DNA from: Bacteroidales bacterium
GTDB lineage: Bacteria > Bacteroidota > Bacteroidia > Bacteroidales > UBA932
Reading direction: 5' to 3'
DNA length: 6,349 bases
NCBI GenBank assembly: GCA_017554135.1
Contig: JAFZIX010000160.1
Location: 1 to 6,349, forward strand
The notes under the pieces are model-generated. The model was not told the DNA's origin and ran no database searches. It worked only from the letters and a program-made list of their open reading frames with translations. This document shows positions 1-5,687 of this stretch, piece by piece; the stretch's first letter is position 1; each line of letters starts with the position of its first letter. A program made the translations under genes and the position numbers.

Positions 1-349
1 TAACGTCCACATAGCCGCCGTTGCGGGTCTTGAGCAGCACCAGAACGCCGTTGTTAAGCTTGCTGCCTATCCCCCATTCGTTCGCCAGCGTCAGAGCATA
101 GCGGGCAACGTCCTGGTCGTGCAGGGTGGTGACGGTGACAACGCAGATCTGATTGGATGTGCGCTCGTCGAAATCCACCAGCACCGCCTCGAGAGAATCA
201 GTCTGGGCCTGGGTGAAAGCCCCTGCCAGATCGTTCACCAGACGGGGAGGATTGGGTGCAGCGGGGATAATACTATCTGCCGCCGCCCTGCACGGAATAG
301 CAAGGACGACGACGGATAAAACGGCGATTATCCTCTTTAGAAAGGACAT
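1..349 (-). CDS. TPM-domain (YgcG-like) exported protein, 3' part missing
   Basis: The first 116 codons are visible; the rest lies beyond the left edge. Residues 1-23 look like a secretory signal peptide (MSFLKR, then a hydrophobic run, then CRAAA). From about residue 34 the sequence follows the TPM-domain pattern: PPRLVNDLAGAF (34-45), a helix with LEAVLVDFDERTSNQ (53-67), the strand ICVVTV (68-73), then YALTLANEWGIGSKLNNGV (84-102) and a final strand LVLLK. TPM-domain proteins sit in or face the bacterial envelope; members have been linked to photosystem II repair in plants and cyanobacteria, but their biochemical role in Bacteroidota is unclear. The start ATG overlaps the lemA stop by one base (TAATG), implying translational coupling. 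Cys20 is preceded by Pro, so it is not a normal lipobox. Family members usually carry a C-terminal membrane helix and a Gly-rich tail, which cannot be seen here. Family assignment is firm; function is not. Confidence 0.88.
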   Translation of the reverse strand, partial: MSFLKRIIAVLSVVVLAIPCRAAADSIIPAAPNPPRLVNDLAGAFTQAQTDSLEAVLVDFDERTSNQICVVTVTTLHDQDVARYALTLANEWGIGSKLNNGVLVLLKTRNGGYVDV

Positions 350-921
350 TAGAACTCTACCTTGGGAGCGGTCTTTGCAGCCTCGTCAGCCTCGAAATAC
401 CCCTTGGTGCTGAAGCCGAAGATGCTGGCAAGCAGATTGTTGGGGAAACGGCGGACGGAAGTATTGTACTCCTTTGCGGTCTCGTTGAAAGTCCTGCGGG
501 CCTCTGCGATGCGGTTCTCGGTGCCTTCGAGCTGGGCCTGGAGGTCCAGGAAGTTCTCGTTGGCCTTCAGATCCGGATAGTTCTCCACCACCATGAGCAG
601 GCGGTTCAATGCGGAACTGACCTCGCCCTGAGCCTTCTGGTATGCAGCCACATCCTCGGTGGAAAGATTTCCTCCGTTCACCTGAGTGGCAGCGGCGCGT
701 GCGTTCACCACAGCCTCGAGAGTGCTGCTCTCGTGCTGGGCATAACCCTTGACGGTGGCGACCAGATTGGGAATCAGGTCTGCGCGACGCTGATAGTTAT
801 TCTCCACCTGCCCCCATGCGGCGGTGACTGCTTCATCCTTGTTGACCAGGCCATTGTAGGCGGAAATGCCCCAGATGGCGATGACGGCGATAATGCCGAT
901 CCAAACGAGTGTCTTTTTCAT
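349..921 (-). CDS. lemA: LemA family membrane protein
   Basis: A complete 190-residue protein, the usual length for LemA. Residues 5-21 form one N-terminal membrane helix after a KK pair, so the helical body probably faces the periplasm. The LemA signature is clear: AAWGQVENNYQRRADLIPNL (34-53), then VATVKGYAQHE and VVNARAAATQ, a long alpha-helical coiled region containing VVENYPDLKANENF, and the conserved C-terminus with FPNNLLASIFGF, GYFEADE and PKVEF. LemA proteins have no agreed biochemical function; they often neighbour TPM-domain genes, as here, and are regarded as envelope proteins. The start lies 18 bp after the lipoprotein stop, preceded by A-rich CATAAA and no Shine-Dalgarno motif, which is normal for Bacteroidota. 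No promoter match was found just upstream, so expression probably comes from the lipoprotein promoter. Confidence 0.95.
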   Translation of the reverse strand: MKKTLVWIGIIAVIAIWGISAYNGLVNKDEAVTAAWGQVENNYQRRADLIPNLVATVKGYAQHESSTLEAVVNARAAATQVNGGNLSTEDVAAYQKAQGEVSSALNRLLMVVENYPDLKANENFLDLQAQLEGTENRIAEARRTFNETAKEYNTSVRRFPNNLLASIFGFSTKGYFEADEAAKTAPKVEF

Positions 922-939
922 TTTATGCTAGAACTAAGA

Positions 940-1938
940 TTATCTTACGCAGCGGACATTGGCCCTCAGGCTCTCTTTGCCGTATTCACCGCTGAAGAAA
1001 GCGGGTTTGTCCACATAAATATACCGGGCGATGCCCATGTCGGATCCGGACGCGTCCGCAGTCCAGAACATCGCATATTCCTTGTACGCGCGGAAATCAG
1101 CCCCACTCCCCTCAACCACAGCATAACCCAGCGGGATAGCGGAGAAACGGCTCTTGTTGGTGATCTTCACCTCCGGCCAGAACTCCCAGAGTTTGTCCCC
1201 GTTGAAAGTGGCATCCACCATCAAAGCCCCGGCGGCGCTCCCCTCATTGCCGGCGACAGCCTCGGCCAGCGCCTTGAATTCTGCATTGGAAGGAAGATGC
1301 CATCCGGAAGGACAGGCTGAAGAAGCCTCGGTCCAGGTGTAAAAACGCCCGAACACATCGGACATGGGCTCTGCATTATCAAAAGCTATCCCGGAGCCGT
1401 TCCAGGCGAGGTTCTGTATCATCCAGTCCTTGCCGCCCACAGTGTTGTAGTAGTATTTCCTGTTGTCGCGGGTATCGGTGAAAGTGCTGGCAGATGAAAG
1501 GAAATCATAGCCCTTGAGCGAACCTGTGCCCAATGCAGGATTGATAATGGTGAAACCGGCAGTAGCCTGCTTGGTATAGTAGCCCTCTGCCACGATGGTG
1601 ACCGAGAGGGTAAAGCTGCTCAGCGAATCCACCGTAACCTCGAAATCGAACTCGCGGCTCTTGGATGCCGGATCGCTCTCGAGACGCACCGTATCGGTCT
1701 TTTCGGTAAGAGGATTGGTCCAGTAGCAGGTGAAGAGAGTATCCGATTCATCCTTTTTGTATCCGCCTTTCGGCACCACGTGGACCACATCCCCATACTG
1801 GAGATATCCGGGAAAGTCGAAAGTCAGACTGCCGTTGAGATATTCCTTGCTGGTGGTCTCTTCTTCTTTCTTGCAGGAGACCAGTGCAAGTGCACAAACG
1901 GCGGCGGCAATTATGGTAATGTTGCGAAAAAACTTCAT
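940..1938 (-). CDS. FISUMP-domain lipoprotein, probably surface-exposed
   Basis: A 332-residue lipoprotein. Start chosen at 1938 because it gives a canonical signal (MKFFRN, hydrophobic core, LVSC with Cys22 as lipidated residue); an open frame continues upstream to an ATG at 2010 but would spoil the signal and cross the promoter. Cys22 is followed by KKEEE, a charged stretch like the lipoprotein export signals that send Bacteroidota lipoproteins to the cell surface. Residues about 34-134 are beta-rich and resemble an Ig/PKD-like sandwich. From about 153 to the end is a Fibrobacter succinogenes major paralogous (FISUMP) domain: KDWMIQNLAW (170-179), FGRFYTWTEASSACPSGWHLPS (starting near 196) and the terminal RCVR (329-332). 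FISUMP domains occur in large paralogous families of surface lipoproteins with unknown ligands. It is the first gene of an apparent operon with lemA and the TPM gene. Domain call firm; role unknown. Confidence 0.9.
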   Translation of the reverse strand: MKFFRNITIIAAAVCALALVSCKKEEETTSKEYLNGSLTFDFPGYLQYGDVVHVVPKGGYKKDESDTLFTCYWTNPLTEKTDTVRLESDPASKSREFDFEVTVDSLSSFTLSVTIVAEGYYTKQATAGFTIINPALGTGSLKGYDFLSSASTFTDTRDNRKYYYNTVGGKDWMIQNLAWNGSGIAFDNAEPMSDVFGRFYTWTEASSACPSGWHLPSNAEFKALAEAVAGNEGSAAGALMVDATFNGDKLWEFWPEVKITNKSRFSAIPLGYAVVEGSGADFRAYKEYAMFWTADASGSDMGIARYIYVDKPAFFSGEYGKESLRANVRCVR

Positions 1939-1956
1939 CTCAAAACATTTATCTTG

Positions 1957-1989
1957 CAAAGATAATACAAATATTCTGCCGAAGTGAAA
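1957..1989 (-). promoter_or_regulatory. Promoter of the lipoprotein-lemA-TPM operon
   Basis: On the minus strand TATCTTTG at 1964-1957 matches the Bacteroidota -7 consensus TAnnTTTG at every fixed base. A weak -33 candidate, TTTC (1989-1986, one mismatch to TTTG), lies 21 bp upstream. Transcription would begin near 1953, giving a leader of about 15 nt before the start at 1938. This placement also supports the shorter lipoprotein start. The -7 element is convincing by sequence alone; the -33 element is not. Confidence 0.6.
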
Positions 1990-1998
1990 AAAGGACGA

Positions 1999-2028
1999 TG
2001 TGTAAGCCAAAAGTTTTCGTTATATTTG
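1999..2028 (+). promoter_or_regulatory. Promoter of the DUF4290-ftsK-lolA operon
   Basis: TATATTTG at 2021-2028 matches the Bacteroidota -7 consensus TAnnTTTG at every fixed base; TGTG at 1999-2002 is a one-mismatch -33 candidate with an 18-bp spacer. The element ends only seven bases before the ATG at 2036, so the transcript would start about four or five bases before the start codon or at it. The promoter is back to back with the lipoprotein promoter, their -7 boxes separated by 56 bp, so a regulator binding between them could affect both operons. Confidence 0.62.
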
Positions 2029-2035
2029 CGTAATT

Positions 2036-2686
2036 ATGGAAACAATCAGACACGAATACAATACCGAGCGCGAAAAGCTCAAGATAACAGAATACGGGCG
2101 CAATGTGCTCAAGATGGTGGAGCAGCTGAAAGAGATTCCGGACCGCGCAAAACGCAGCGAGCAGGCAATTGCCGTGGTCAAGACCATGGAAATCCTCAAC
2201 CCGGGAGTAAAAATCCAGGAAGACTGGGAGCATAAGCTCTGGGACCAACTCTACATAATCGCAGAGTTCGACCTGGACATCGACTCCCCCTACCCCTGCC
2301 CCATCAAGGAAGAATTCGAAACCAAGCCCGTGCCGCTGCCGATGAAGGGCACCAAGATCAAAGCCACCCACTACGGCCGCAATATCGAGAAGATCATCGA
2401 CCTCCTCTGCGGAGAGCCGGACGGAGAAGTGAAAACAGCCATGATCCGCTCCCTCGCGAACTATATGCGCACGCAGTACCTGATCTGGAACAAGGACAGC
2501 GTGGCGGACGAAACCATCTTTGCAGATATCGAAAAACTTTCCGACTACAGGCTCAAGGTGCCGGAAGGGCTGGCCCTCAAAGGAGTATCGCAAGATGCAT
2601 CCTTCTCCCGCCCCACCCTCGGAATCAAGCCTCAGAACGGAAGCAAGAACCGCAACAAGTACTATAAGAAAGGCAAGAAGAAATGA
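2036..2686 (+). CDS. DUF4290 family protein
   Basis: A complete 216-residue soluble protein with no signal peptide or membrane segment. The N-terminus METIRHEYNTEREKL, followed by EYGRNVLKMVEQL (residues 19-31), is the conserved opening of DUF4290, a family found essentially only in Bacteroidota and of unknown function. A similar HYGRNIEKIIDLL motif recurs at about 111-123, so the protein may contain an internal duplication of an alpha-helical unit. The predicted fold is mainly helical. The last 19 residues are strongly basic and Asn/Lys-rich (ending NKYYKKGKKK), which could bind nucleic acid, though this is inference. The start at 2036 is chosen because the next in-frame Met (27) would remove the conserved opening. 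The stop overlaps the ftsK start as ATGA, indicating coupled translation and a possible link with cell-division or chromosome functions. Confidence 0.9.
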   Translation: METIRHEYNTEREKLKITEYGRNVLKMVEQLKEIPDRAKRSEQAIAVVKTMEILNPGVKIQEDWEHKLWDQLYIIAEFDLDIDSPYPCPIKEEFETKPVPLPMKGTKIKATHYGRNIEKIIDLLCGEPDGEVKTAMIRSLANYMRTQYLIWNKDSVADETIFADIEKLSDYRLKVPEGLALKGVSQDASFSRPTLGIKPQNGSKNRNKYYKKGKKK

Positions 2687-5169
2687 GCAGATTCGGGGAC
2701 TACATAGCGTTCTGGCGGGGCTGGGACGATCAAGAAAGGAGCAATGCGAAGGTTATCGCGGGGCTCCTGACCGGGGTATTCTGCCTGTTCATCCTCATTT
2801 CCTGCATCTCATACCTCTTCCACTGGCAGCAGGACATGAGCCTTCTGGGCAACCCTGCCATGATGGACAGCACCACCGCGGTAGGCAATGCCGCCGGCAA
2901 ACTTGGATACCGCACCGGGCACCTCCTCATAGGTGACCTCTTTGGCCTGGGCAGTTTTGCCCTGCTGATTATCCTGGTAGCGGTCAGCGTCCGCCTGATC
3001 GGCCGCAAATGGGGCTTCTCCCTCATCAAAACCACCCTGCTGACACTCACCGGCACGATGGTCGCATCCCTGCTGCTCGCCTTCGCAGGCAACCTCGCCG
3101 GCATTCCGGACATCTTCGGCGGCGGCCTCGGCGGCGAATTCGGCAGGCAGGTGGTCCTCTGGGGAAACAACCTCTTCGGCCCCATCATCTGCGGCGCCAT
3201 CATCCTGCTCCTCCTCATCCTCTGGCTCTTCTTCAGCAGCCACCGCTTCACCTCCTGGGTTTACTCCCTGGGGCGGAAGGACTCCGAGCCACAAGGTGAT
3301 AATGATAATGACTTTAACAACGCTATTGAATCCGCAGCAACTCAAGAGGACATAGTTTCTTCTGAGGACGGTGCAGGCAATCCCCCTGAGGGACGTAACA
3401 CCCGCGGTTCGATAGCGGGGGGACCGTCCCAAAGGGATGGTGGGGTGAGTCCGCAGGACGAACTCCCGAAGGGGGATGAACTGCAACCGTCCGAAATTGC
3501 AGCGGAAGAGGAAGAACCGTCCGAAAACGCCGAGAATTCCCTTGAAGTAGTCACCGACGACACTTTGGAAAACGAACGCTACGAAAGCCTGCCGCCAATC
3601 GACAACAGACTGGACCCCCCGGAAGGCCTTCCGAAATTCAAATCCCCGGGCCTCGAACTCCTCGAAGCCCACGCCTCCGAACGCCGCCAGGTCTCCAACG
3701 AAGAACTCCAGCGCAACAACAACAAGATTCGCGCGACACTTAAGAATTATAAGATAGAGATCACAGAGGTCAAGGCCCAGGTAGGCCCCACGGTCACACT
3801 ATACCGTGTTACCCTGGCCCCCGGTGTCCGCATCTCCGAGGTCAAGAAACTTCAGGAAGACATAGGCATGCAGATGAACGCCAAGGGCGTGCGCGTAGTG
3901 ACTCTGTCCGACTCTGTGGGCATCGAAGTGGCGAACGACTATGCATCCATAGTGCCCCTCAAGAGCCTCCTGAACAGCGAAGCCTTCCGCAACAGCAAAT
4001 ACGAACTGCCGGTCGCGATAGGCTACACCATCACCCAGCAGGTCAAGGTATTCGACCTCAGCGACGCCCCCCACCTCCTCGTGGCAGGCGCCACCAAGCA
4101 GGGTAAATCGGTAGGCCTCAACATAATCATCACCTCCCTGCTCTACGCCAAGCACCCTTCGGAGCTGAAATTCGTCTTCATCGACCCGAAGATGGTGGAA
4201 TTCTCTGCCTACAATTCGCTGCTCAAGCACTATCTGGCAGTGCTGCCTACTGCCGGAGACGAAGAGGAAGAAAGGGCCAAGGCCATCGTCAAGAACGCGA
4301 AGGACGCGGAACTGACGCTGAAGAGCCTCTGCGTGGAGATGGACGAGCGCTACGCCCTGCTGAGCAAGTCCGGAGAGAACAAGATCACCGACTACAACGA
4401 GAAGTACAAGGCACGCAAACTGAACCCCAAGAACGGCCACAGATTCCTGCCTTATCTCGTTACGATAGTGGATGAATACGCCGACCTCACCATGACCATG
4501 GGCGCAAGCCCCGAGGTGCGCGCGGCATCCAAGAGCATCACCAACTCCATCATCCGCCTGGCCCAGAAAGGCCGCGCCGCAGGTATCCACGTGATTATCG
4601 CCACCCAGAGGCCTTCCGTAGACGTCATCTCCGGCGTCATCAAGGGCAACTTCCCGTTGAGAATCGCCTTCCGAGTGGCCTCCAGAACGGATTCCATGAC
4701 CATCATAGACTCCCCTGGAGCCGAGAAACTGATAGGCCGCGGCGACATGCTCCTCTCCGCAGGCATCGAGAACGAACGCATCCAGTGCGGCTACGTCAGC
4801 AACTCCGAAATCAAGGCGATCACCAATTTCATCGGGGACCAGGAAGGTTTCGGCAAGAGCTATAACACTCCTTATTATCTGCCCGAGGTCAAGGAAGAAG
4901 AGAAGGAAGGCGGTGCGAAGGGTGAACTTGGCGAGATGGACGAACGCTTCGAGGAGGCCGCCAAACTCGTGGTCACCACCCAGAGAGGATCCACTTCAGA
5001 CCTGCAGCGCAGGCTCGGAATGGGCTATGCAAAGGCGGGCCGCGTGATGGATCAGCTGGAGCAGGCCGGAATCGTAGGCCCCCAGGAAGGGAGCAAGCCT
5101 CGCACGGTTCTTGTATCTACCCTCGATGACCTTGAAACACTGCTTGATAACCTGAGAAATGATGCGTAA
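2683..5169 (+). CDS. ftsK: DNA translocase FtsK
   Basis: A complete 828-residue septal DNA pump that moves chromosome termini into daughter cells and, in studied bacteria, activates XerCD dimer resolution. Membrane helices lie at about 24-46, 80-104, 117-138 and 166-185. A disordered, acidic, Pro-rich linker covers roughly 190-335. The alpha domain follows (GPTVTLYRVTLAPGVRIS, 368-385). The RecA-like motor has Walker A GATKQGKS (469-476) and Walker B ending VDE (596-598), plus IIATQRPSVDVI (638-649) and GAEKLIGRGDML (679-690). The gamma winged-helix domain, which reads the KOPS-type polarity sequences, is at about 760-812 with LQRRLGMGYAKAGRVMDQL. Oddities: Lys472 inside the P-loop where Gly is usual as I recall the family, a shortened alpha-domain loop (TLSDSVGIEV), an apparently longer segment after Walker B, and an in-frame palindromic repeat cluster in the linker. 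It starts within the DUF4290 stop (ATGA) and overlaps the LolA-like gene. Confidence 0.97.
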   Translation: MSRFGDYIAFWRGWDDQERSNAKVIAGLLTGVFCLFILISCISYLFHWQQDMSLLGNPAMMDSTTAVGNAAGKLGYRTGHLLIGDLFGLGSFALLIILVAVSVRLIGRKWGFSLIKTTLLTLTGTMVASLLLAFAGNLAGIPDIFGGGLGGEFGRQVVLWGNNLFGPIICGAIILLLLILWLFFSSHRFTSWVYSLGRKDSEPQGDNDNDFNNAIESAATQEDIVSSEDGAGNPPEGRNTRGSIAGGPSQRDGGVSPQDELPKGDELQPSEIAAEEEEPSENAENSLEVVTDDTLENERYESLPPIDNRLDPPEGLPKFKSPGLELLEAHASERRQVSNEELQRNNNKIRATLKNYKIEITEVKAQVGPTVTLYRVTLAPGVRISEVKKLQEDIGMQMNAKGVRVVTLSDSVGIEVANDYASIVPLKSLLNSEAFRNSKYELPVAIGYTITQQVKVFDLSDAPHLLVAGATKQGKSVGLNIIITSLLYAKHPSELKFVFIDPKMVEFSAYNSLLKHYLAVLPTAGDEEEERAKAIVKNAKDAELTLKSLCVEMDERYALLSKSGENKITDYNEKYKARKLNPKNGHRFLPYLVTIVDEYADLTMTMGASPEVRAASKSITNSIIRLAQKGRAAGIHVIIATQRPSVDVISGVIKGNFPLRIAFRVASRTDSMTIIDSPGAEKLIGRGDMLLSAGIENERIQCGYVSNSEIKAITNFIGDQEGFGKSYNTPYYLPEVKEEEKEGGAKGELGEMDERFEEAAKLVVTTQRGSTSDLQRRLGMGYAKAGRVMDQLEQAGIVGPQEGSKPRTVLVSTLDDLETLLDNLRNDA
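3381..3475. repeat. Cluster of five small GC-rich palindromes inside the ftsK linker
   Basis: Five short stem-loops follow each other in 95 bp: TCCC/GGGA at 3381-3393, CCCGC/GCGGG at 3401-3419 with a 9-nt loop, TCCC-AAA-GGGA at 3427-3437, GTCC-GCA-GGAC at 3449-3459, and CTCCC-GAA-GGGGG at 3463-3475 (one T-G pair). Stretches such as CCGTCCCAAAGGGATGG and CTCCCGAAGGGGGATGAA look like dispersed intergenic palindromic repeats rather than codon-selected sequence. The segment stays in frame, encoding a Gly/Pro-rich linker part (about residues 233-266), and contains codons such as AGG and GGG that are scarce in the rest of ftsK. I infer an inserted, tolerated repeat element. Confidence 0.55.
3485..3526 (+). 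repeat. In-frame direct repeat in the ftsK linker
   Basis: AACCGTCCGAAA occurs at 3485-3496 and again at 3515-3526, exactly 30 bp (ten codons) apart. Both copies are read in the same frame and encode P-S-E, flanking an acidic EEEE stretch. It sits directly behind the palindromic cluster and suggests linker growth by local duplication; chance is possible at this length. Confidence 0.4.
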
Positions 5170-5575
5170 ATTCATCACCATACTCGCTGCGCTCCTCTGC
5201 CTCCAGGCAGCGGCCCAGAGCCCTGTGGAGCAGCTTCTTGCAATGCTGGAAAGCTCCCGCGTGAGCATCAGCTACAGCTATTCCGATTCCAAAGGAAACC
5301 AGCTCGGCAGCGGAATGGCCACGGTGCAGGGGCATTGCTACAGCGTCATCGAAGGCGGCACCAAGTTCCTGTGCGACAGCGTCACCCTCTGGACGGTGGA
5401 TAATCATAAAAAGGAAATATACATAGAAGACGCCGGCGGCAAGTCCGATCTGTTCGGCAATCTGGACACCATACTCGAGCAGGTGAAAGACCTGAAATAC
5501 GAGGGCACCAGGGTTTCGTTCACGATGACCCTCCAGGGCATCCCGGAGCCACTCAGTTGCAAGGCAACCATTTAA
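5159..5575 (+). CDS. lolA: LolA-like periplasmic lipoprotein carrier, short form
   Basis: A complete 138-residue exported protein. Two adjacent ATGs (5159, 5162) are possible starts; either overlaps the ftsK end (11 or 8 bp), so translation is probably coupled. MMRKF, a hydrophobic core and LQAAAQS form a cleavable signal peptide with cleavage near residue 20 and no lipobox cysteine. The mature part is a run of beta strands in the LolA-type order: VSISYSYSDSKGNQLGSG (35-52), GHCYSVIEGGTKFLCDSVTLWTVD (57-80), KKEIYIED (83-90), then FTMTLQG near 121-127. LolA carries outer-membrane lipoproteins across the periplasm. The assignment rests on this pattern plus my recollection that LolA-like genes commonly follow ftsK in Bacteroidota. 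At 138 residues it is shorter than the usual roughly 180-210, and the C-terminal strands appear missing or reduced, so it may be a divergent or non-carrier relative. Confidence 0.62.
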   Translation: MMRKFITILAALLCLQAAAQSPVEQLLAMLESSRVSISYSYSDSKGNQLGSGMATVQGHCYSVIEGGTKFLCDSVTLWTVDNHKKEIYIEDAGGKSDLFGNLDTILEQVKDLKYEGTRVSFTMTLQGIPEPLSCKATI

Positions 5576-5592
5576 GGAAAAACAATAAAGAC

Positions 5593-5687
5593 AGCGACTT
5601 GAAAGATTTCAGGGTGGATGTCAGTAAATATGATAAACTCTGGATAATTACTGACCTTAGATGACATCTTTCCTACTTCAAGTTGCT
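5593..5687 (+). promoter_or_regulatory. Long imperfect inverted repeat covering the addB-like start codon
   Basis: An outer 11-bp stem joins 5593-5603 (AGCGACTTGAA) with 5677-5687 (TTCAAGTTGCT), one G-T wobble. Inside it GATGTCA (5617-5623) pairs perfectly with TGACATC (5662-5668), which contains the T and G of the start codon at 5661. A competing perfect 8-bp pairing, GTCAGTAA (5620-5627) with TTACTGAC (5648-5655), shares bases 5620-5623 and would free the start codon. On a read-through mRNA from the ftsK operon this could act as a translational switch; on DNA the inner 8-bp palindrome could be an operator; alternatively the unit is a small mobile palindrome. Pairings are seen; function is inferred. 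Confidence 0.5.
5625..5632 (+). promoter_or_regulatory. Weak candidate promoter for the addB-like gene
   Basis: TAAATATG differs from the Bacteroidota -7 consensus TAnnTTTG by one base. The nearest -33 candidate, CTTG at 5598-5601, also has one mismatch and stands 23 bp away, longer than usual. Transcription would begin near 5636 and the leader would lack the left arm of the inverted repeat. The two arms of the GTCAGTAA/TTACTGAC palindrome bracket the predicted start site, as a repressor operator would. Confidence 0.22.

Noticed and set aside
288..293. Cys20 of the TPM protein as a lipidation site
   Set aside because: It follows Ile-Pro; a lipobox needs a small residue (Gly, Ala or Ser) just before the cysteine.
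733..1320. A 195-codon plus-strand open frame opposite lemA and the lipoprotein gene
   Set aside because: It spans the junction of two well-supported minus-strand genes and has no family features.
1939..2010. An extended start for the lipoprotein at 2010
   Set aside because: The extra 24 residues would bury the lipoprotein signal peptide and overlap the -7 promoter element at 1957-1964.
1949..2593. A 214-codon minus-strand open frame opposite the DUF4290 gene
   Set aside because: It crosses both divergent promoters and is antisense to a conserved family protein.
3381..3475. A CRISPR array in the repetitive ftsK segment
   Set aside because: The units are short palindromes of differing sequence, with no equal-length repeats or spacers, and lie in frame within a gene.
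2809..3672. A 287-codon minus-strand open frame opposite ftsK
   Set aside because: It is antisense to the membrane and linker parts of FtsK, has no recognisable domain, and arises from low stop frequency in GC-rich sequence.
3799..4590. A 263-codon minus-strand open frame opposite the FtsK motor
   Set aside because: It mirrors conserved FtsK codons; its His/Val/Gly-rich composition is typical of an antisense shadow.
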